A stretch of DNA of 64,000 bases, from assembly GCF_015706575.1 (NCBI RefSeq), contig NW_024037062.1, positions 6,134,811 through 6,198,810 on the forward strand, in the 5' to 3' direction. The first letter of the stretch is position 1; every line of letters begins with the position of its first letter. The notes under the pieces were generated by a model. That model saw only the letters and a list, made by a program, of their open reading frames with translations. It was not told the DNA's origin and ran no database searches. The position numbers and the translations under genes are program-made. This document shows, one piece after another, positions 59,501 to 64,000 of the stretch. Source of the stretch: Patiria miniata (lineage: Eukaryota > Echinodermata > Asteroidea > Valvatida > Asterinidae).

Positions 59501-60883
59501 GTCTTTGTCAGTTACATCTACATTCTGTTCTTGGCTCTGAATGGGAAGATCGGCTTGGGCAATTCCCTCTTTGAGACTCTCAGATGTCTTCTCCTTCATT
59601 TCTTCAGAGTCGGCCCTTGCAGTCTCTTTGATGCTGCCCCCTTCTCCTTTTGCCCCAACATGAGACGGTTTGTCTAATGCATCCTTCTCAGCCAACACCT
59701 GTTTTTGCTCTGGCTCTGCTGCTTGGCTGATTTTCTCTCCATCGATACCAACATGACCAATTTTCATGTCTGCTTGCTCTTTATATTCATTTTCCTCCTC
59801 AGAGATGGTATCGTCGACTTCTTGTACGTGGTTTTGAAAATTGTTCGCCAAGCTAGCCAGACTCTGACGTTGTTTAGACAACTGTGCCTTTTCCCACATC
59901 ATGACCCCGTCAAGTACGTGTTCGTTCTCTAGGTTGTCGGTTTCAGCGTCGTGGTATGGAAGATCGAGTGGAGCGTTGTTAAATTCTTTTGCTGTTGCCA
60001 CTGCATCCTTGTTGTCGTCGGAGCTGATATCGACATCGTTTCCTGTACTTTGTTGTCCCCTAGGATTTGTCAAATCCTCCAAGTCTTTTACAGGGTCGCC
60101 CCACTCCTTAGTTCCTTCTGGGTCTAGTTTGTGCAACTCCTTGGATAAGTTATCCTCCTCAGCCGTAGTCTTTTCAGCAGTCGACACACCCTCACCCTGC
60201 TTTTGTGCTACACCTAATTCTTCGTCTTCAGCCTCCTGTGCCTGTTTCTGCAGTTCCTCCTTTCTTGCCACCTGAGCCTTCAAGAAGTCTGCGAAGCTGC
60301 CATGATCTCTGATTGTATTTGTCTCGGAGACTTGCTCTGATTCAGGATTTGTATCTGGTGCTTTGTCAGACTCTGTAGAAATCACGTGAACGATGACTGA
60401 TTTTAGATCAGTCATGGTGAAAGCTGGACCTTTCGAATCAGTTTCTGAGTCCTTTCCTTCCAGCTTCGAATTATCCTCCTGGCTACCTGTTTTCACTTGA
60501 CTCCCTGCATCGGCTGTTTTCACTTCAGGTGCTGCATCTTCTGATGATTCACCAACTACATTTTCTCTAGAATTAGCCTCCAGAACAGTCGTCTCAGCAA
60601 AGTCCAGATCAGTCGTTTCCTTTCCAAGCATAGTTGACCATCCGTCATTCCTCCTTTCTCCCTCAACTTCTTTAGTCGTGATGCCATCACCTTCAATATC
60701 TTCTAATGCTTCAAGTTCGTCAACGGGATGCTCAAGATGTAGATATTTCAGAATCGCTTGGATTTCAAGATCAGTAGGCTCATCGTAAGGCTGATTGATG
60801 AATGGTGCAGAGTTGACAGCTGTCAGAAAGAAAAAAAAAAACCAAACGATCAATTTCCCAAAGTCGTAAAATCTACAGAACAT
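53468..60883 (-). CDS. Secreted acidic protein with C-terminal SOD3-like domain (five exons)
   Basis: The coding exons on the minus strand are 60883-57668, 57423-57301, 57107-56980, 55038-54921 and 53572-53468. All junctions are GT-AG with phases 0, 0, 2 and 0, and the product is about 1,229 residues. The start has a signal-peptide-like segment (basic/aromatic n-region, then LIVWFFFFFLTAV, likely cut near residue 25). Residues about 45-1070 are rich in E, D, K, S, T, Q and A and have no cysteine, so they look disordered and strongly acidic. They are broken by short hydrophobic islands, for example around QAILKYLHL and QLMLFLKKM. Residues 1073-1229 match extracellular SOD: CDLQ, VTGQIVF, VHEYGDLSNGCESTG, GEHSILGRAVV/VHA, LACCVV. 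I know no named homologue with this architecture. The protein is likely secreted or matrix-associated; any catalytic role is doubtful because metal ligands are missing. Confidence 0.85.
53803..54117. mobile_element. hAT-like MITE with perfect 8-bp target duplication, in intron 4
   Basis: The ends CAAGGGCGGATC and GATCCGCCCTTG are perfect inverted repeats. GGTAAGAG flanks both sides (53795-53802 and 54118-54125). At 315 bp without a transposase it is non-autonomous, and it is the same family as 62483-63211 in opposite orientation. The open frames of about 113 codons on each strand here are part of it. Confidence 0.88.
54330..54420 (+). mobile_element. tRNA-like SINE remnant in intron 4 of the SOD-fusion gene
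   Basis: GTAGCCTAGTGGATAGCG (A-box-like) is followed 30 bp later by CTGGGTCGAATCCACG (B-box-like). It is a short, degraded copy lying inside the 1.35 kb intron. Confidence 0.4.
54921..55038 (-). CDS. Exon 4: SOD-like core strands, zinc loop missing
   Basis: This is a 118-base exon (one base plus 39 codons) with acceptor TTGTTTTCAG and donor GTTGTG/GTGAGA. Its first T completes the split codon from exon 3 (AG+T). It encodes SDVLGTVQRDETGNV, aligned to GDLGNV..D..G of SODs, and then GEHSILGRAVV, the near-invariant strand before the second copper site. None of the zinc-ligand histidines (H63, H71, H80 of SOD1) has a counterpart. Confidence 0.88.
55195..55578. mobile_element. MITE with TCGGTCTCTGGTCAG ends, copy 1 (intron 3)
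   Basis: Inverted TCGGTCTCTGGTCAG (55215) and CTGACCAGAGACCGA (ending 55555) lie inside outer inverted TTAGGCC / GGCCTTA ends. The interior repeats the phrase TTGGTGTCCTC / CCTTGGTGC several times. It aligns along its full length with 63605-63955. There is no transposase. Confidence 0.8.
56980..57107 (-). CDS. Exon 3: SOD-like copper-site strand and first disulfide cysteine
   Basis: This exon has 42 codons plus two bases, with acceptor TACGGCAG and donor ATGAG/GTACAC (phase 2). It encodes the conserved strand AIDVHEYGDLSNGCESTG. The second histidine (H48 of SOD1) is present at residue 1141. The first copper histidine (H46) is replaced by D1139. The cysteine at 1150 equals SOD1 C57 / SOD3 C107. 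The zinc loop that normally follows STG is absent because the next exon resumes beyond it. Confidence 0.88.
57301..57423 (-). CDS. Exon 2: start of the SOD-like domain
   Basis: This exon has 41 codons. The acceptor is a T-rich tract ending TTTTTAG and the donor is CAGAAG/GTAACC; both ends are phase 0. It encodes ARCDLQ, whose cysteine matches C45 of human SOD3, and then the first beta strands, VTGQIVFKQK, equivalent to VTGVVLFRQL in human SOD3. The exon is separated from exon 1 by a 244-bp intron. Confidence 0.88.
57668..60883 (-). CDS. Exon 1 of the SOD-fusion gene: signal peptide plus acidic region
   Basis: This 3,216-base exon is an uninterrupted frame of 1,072 codons ending at a donor GCT/GTGAGT (phase 0). 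The frame continues a few codons into the intron before a stop, so the true end is the donor. The first 21 codons are ambiguous. The minus-strand pyrimidine run ending TTTCTGACAG at 60820 is also an excellent acceptor. In that case this exon would start at 60819 (phase 1) and the signal peptide would begin in an upstream exon that I could not find. The ATG at 60883 has A at -3. The acidic region is composition-biased rather than built from a regular repeat. Confidence 0.85.
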
Positions 60884-61842
60884 ATTTCGAAATTTCGCAC
60901 CAAATCTTATTCTGATACGAATTCAAATAAGGCTTCTGACTAAGTAAAAACAACTAATAGTTTGACTCTGCAGTCAAATGAGTTGCGTTTTCGTTTCAAC
61001 TAGGTTTAACTATTATTAAAGATCTGAGTTTAGGTCATGTAAAAGATGGAAGACTATTAATTACACTCAAGATAAAAACAAATCTGCAATTTCTAAGATT
61101 TTGTAAAACGTATACATTGAACAGGATTGAGAAACGATATCTGTTGTTTGAAAAACTTTGTCTGGGTTGCGAAGCAGGCATAGATCTCTCTCGCTCTCGC
61201 TCTCTATATTTTTTTTGTGGGGGGGTTTCAACCTCCCAGATTTGTTTCATTTTTTTAAAATAGAAATTCATTAAAAATAATGAGAACCGCCCGCTCTGAC
61301 ACCCCAAAAATATGTTAATTATACTATTACTTGTATCTGCTTTTGCAAAGAATTTTGTCCAGAGCCAACTGACAGGTGAATACGAGGGTATTTCTACACT
61401 ATTCTGTAATATAGGGATGCAACCCTGCAAATAAATTCCCATAGACACTAGTGCTAAATGCCCATACTTCAAAATTCTTTTAAAAATACTCAGAACTCTC
61501 ACAGGTATTTAAGCTGCACAGAAAAGTGATGATCGACATGTCGTCTTTCAATTTCGTTTCATTTTTTGATGGGTTGACCATTGACTTTTCGAGAAATTCT
61601 CGCCCAAAGAAGACGACCCCTATTTTCCCCAAAGTGGAACGGCAGCCATCTTGAAAAACGATCCCTCCACAACATGGCAAAATAGCGCCACTTTCAAGCC
61701 CAATTGTATCCAAAATGCTCAGAATTGGAAGCCCCGAGTCCGGGCCAGAGGTTCATTGCCATATCTCTTCAATTCCCCAATGTTATGGCTCCCAGAACTC
61801 TCTAATATAGAATATTTTGAGGGTATAACTTTTATTCATGAG

Positions 61843-62070
61843 CTCGGCGGACGGATTTAGGCCCATTTACCGGTGTGCACCCAAAGTGTTGATGATCGCC
61901 GGATTTGAACAGCGCCCCCATTGAAAGCATGGTATGGGTCCCCCCCCCCCTCCTCACCTATCGATTTTACCGAGGCCAAGAGTCCTGAGAAAAAAACTAC
62001 ATTTCACATTTGTTTTGCTGATGAACTCCCCCCCCCCCCCCCCGCACAAATTTCTGGATCCGCCCCCGCC
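61843..62070. mobile_element. Possible short hAT-like MITE
   Basis: GGCGGACGGATTTAG at the left and CTGGATCCGCCCCCGCC at the right are imperfect inverted ends resembling the local hAT-like families. Long C runs lie at 61940-61951 and 62028-62043. No clear target duplication was found. Confidence 0.35.
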
Positions 62071-62482
62071 AAACTTTGTCTTTCGGGAGTGTGAGAATAA
62101 TCGAATTGGCAAGAACATTGTTTAAAGCATTAATACCCAACTGTTTCAAGAAAACAATTATAAAATAAATAATCGTATAAAAATCGATCTGATTAAGGAA
62201 AATTACTGTAGATTAGATTCGTGTTAATATGTTTGCATTTGTTTTCTCGGATCAAGCCCATTTCCCTTTAAGGACGGTTGCGGTCGGTAAGAAAGACGGT
62301 AATACACGGAAAAAACAACTAACGCTTTCCTCGTTGCTTTTTGTCTCTTCAGTGTTCCAGCACGAACATCAACATTTTGAAAACATGGCAGGGGCAATAT
62401 GCGATTTAGGTGGCGCTATTCATCGTAAATGGAACTATTATGAAGTACCAACTCGCCTGTGCACGCGTACACTGAGAGCTTA

Positions 62483-63211
62483 CAAGGACGGATCCAGAAC
62501 ACATGTTTTTTTTTTCTGGGGGGCCCAAAAACAAAAAATTGGATCTCCAAAAAGTGGGTAAAAAAATTACGGCAAGGGGTTCAGGGCCCGCTTAAGGGCC
62601 CCAATTTTGGTTTGATTCTATATGCTCTGTGGTGCGATCTCAACTTCTGACCACTCTAAACACATTTTTTTTAGGAAAAGATGGTGGTGTACGCAGTGCC
62701 TGCCTTGATTGCGACGTCATTTCAAAAAAATTAGGTTCTCTTTTGCGGGGCCTTGGCATCTTTGCCTAGTCTATGTATAATTTGCCGTGGTCTATTACGC
62801 GCGAACAGATTGGCTGATTAATTAGGCAAGACCCCGCCTCTTGACTTCCTAGATTTTGACCAAGCAGCGGGCACTTTCTATAGGCCTATCGGGTCTTCGG
62901 TTATTCACCCGTTGCGCGTCATAGACCTGGATACAAAAATAACTGTCAAGACGCGCGGCGCTCGGTATCATGTTTAGCCGCGAATGCGTAGTTGTTGTAT
63001 TACAAAACACTGCATTTTGACCGATCACAGCCTTAGTCCTGATTTGGGAATGAAATGACGTCACGATTTAGTAAAGTCGACTCCGATTGGCTGGCGCGCG
63101 GCTTGCATAAATTTGCATGTCAGGAGACGTCAAACGTTTGACCGGAGATAGGGCTCCATGGAGAACGGGTGATACTCAGACTACCCTCCCCCCCCCTCCG
63201 ATCCGCCATTG
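62483..63211. mobile_element. hAT-like MITE, same family, with about 430 bp extra interior
   Basis: The left 275 bp align well with the reverse complement of 53803-54117 (for example CTCTGTGGTGCGATCT, GGGCCCGCTTAAGG). The ends CAAGGACGGATC and GATCCGCCATTG are inverted. The flanks AGAGCTTA (62475-62482) and AGAGATTA (63212-63219) match at 7 of 8. Compared with the 315-bp relative, 62757-63185 is additional sequence. Confidence 0.72.
62757..63185 (-). promoter_or_regulatory. Promoter-like motif cluster upstream of the SOD-fusion gene
   Basis: Reading the minus strand, the segment has an octamer ATGCAAAT (63111-63118), CCAAT (63086-63090), a perfect CRE TGACGTCA (63056-63063), a GC box GGCGGGG (62832-62838) and another CCAAT (62809-62813). 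It lies about 1.9 kb upstream of the ATG at 60883 and inside the larger hAT-like element. No TATA box or donor clearly tied to it was found. Confidence 0.35.
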
Positions 63212-63604
63212 AGAGATTAAATGCACCGTACTTTTGCATTTACAGATTTGAACACTTTTGAAAATCTAACCACGTTTTCCAAACCTTCTGTTTTCTAACT
63301 CTGAAAACAAAATATTAATAAATGAAATCACTGGACATACAGAGCTTTTAAATTAAGTTTAAAAAACAACGATGTAAGCCGATGTTAGCCAAAACCCAAC
63401 ATGGGTAATTCTATCAATTTTGGCCCACTTTTTCCATGTCCCTGTTACATCTGACATCAATGATTTTATCATTCTGATGCACCCCTTAATGCAGTCGTCC
63501 TCCGAGAGTGGTAATAGATAGCAAACTACCTATCCAACTAATAAAACAAAATCGTTTGACGTCATTCTTAATGGTACTTGAATGGCAAATTACACAGTAC
63601 CGCG

Positions 63605-63955
63605 GTAAGGCCACACAAAAAAATAGTCGGTCTCTGGTCAGACCGAAGTTCCGGAATTGATGCGGCGACGCGTTTTTTTTTTGTGTGTGTGTGTGACAAG
63701 GTGGGTACTATTTTGCTTTTTTTGTGTCCTCATTATACATTGGTGTCCTCCATAATTTGCCTTGGTGCCCTTTATCATTTGCCATGGTGCAATTTCCCCA
63801 TTCCTTGGTGCTCCTTGGTACAAAAAATTGAGGAAGCGCGGCAATAGAGGGCGTTGATGTAGCTTCCGTGATAATTTGAAGAAAAACAAGTTGAGGCGCA
63901 TGATTAAAACCGACGCGTGCGCTGACCAGAGACCGAGTATTTTTTTGGGGCCTAA
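63605..63955. mobile_element. MITE with TCGGTCTCTGGTCAG ends, copy 2
   Basis: This is in the same orientation as 55195-55578 and shares about 85-90% by eye, including the CCTTGGTGC phrases and GCGGCAATAGAGGGCG. Its terminal repeats TAAGGCC / GGCCTAA enclose the longer inner repeats. A (GT)n run sits at about 63683-63696. Confidence 0.8.
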
Positions 63956-64000
63956 CAAGGACAGGAAAAATGTCACGCTTTGGACCAGAATGACCCGTAT

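Noticed and set aside
58047-60275. Plus-strand serine/leucine-rich frames of up to 124 codons
   Set aside because: They are antisense shadows of the acidic exon; E, D and K codons read backwards give S, L and F.

Overview
This window looks like animal nuclear DNA. It is AT-rich, long stretches hold no genes, the genes have introns with normal GT-AG splice sites, and it contains tRNA-derived SINEs, hAT-, piggyBac- and mariner-like non-autonomous DNA transposons, and long G/C homopolymers. A single-exon vesicular acetylcholine transporter of animal type, together with this repeat mix, suggests a marine invertebrate deuterostome (echinoderm, hemichordate or cephalochordate). The species assignment is an inference.

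Two protein-coding genes can be supported, both on the minus strand. (1) Positions 5133-6812 encode a complete 559-residue vesicular acetylcholine transporter (VAChT, SLC18A3). A strong splice acceptor lies 298 bases upstream of its ATG (exon start 7110). A TATA/CCAAT promoter with a short non-coding exon ending in a perfect donor lies at about 23855-24030. Together these fit the known 'cholinergic gene locus' layout, in which a non-coding R exon serves both VAChT and ChAT. No choline acetyltransferase coding exon was recognised; those exons would lie left of position 1. (2) Positions 53468-60883 encode a secreted protein of about 1,229 residues in five exons. A cysteine-free acidic region of roughly 1,050 residues comes from one 3.2 kb exon. 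It is followed by a C-terminal extracellular-superoxide-dismutase (SOD3)-like domain spread over four small exons. The SOD domain keeps its four structural cysteines but has lost most of its metal ligands and the whole zinc loop. This is the most unusual object in the window.

Layout: 1-5100, downstream of VAChT, with a TTAA-flanked MITE; 5133-7110, VAChT exon; 7111-23854, the inferred 16.7 kb intron with a truncated foldback element, a tiny SINE stub and a tandem SINE array; 23855-24400, the inferred R exon and promoter; 24.4-53.4 kb, gene-poor DNA with dispersed repeats, a 644-bp mariner-like foldback, tRNA-derived SINEs, a telomere-like/minisatellite-carrying MITE and one unidentified open frame at 42 kb; 53.4-60.9 kb, the acidic SOD-fusion gene with transposons in its introns; 60.9-64 kb, its upstream flank with several MITEs, one carrying promoter-like motifs. 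I saw no rRNA gene, CRISPR array, retroviral or LTR element, or reverse-transcriptase frame.
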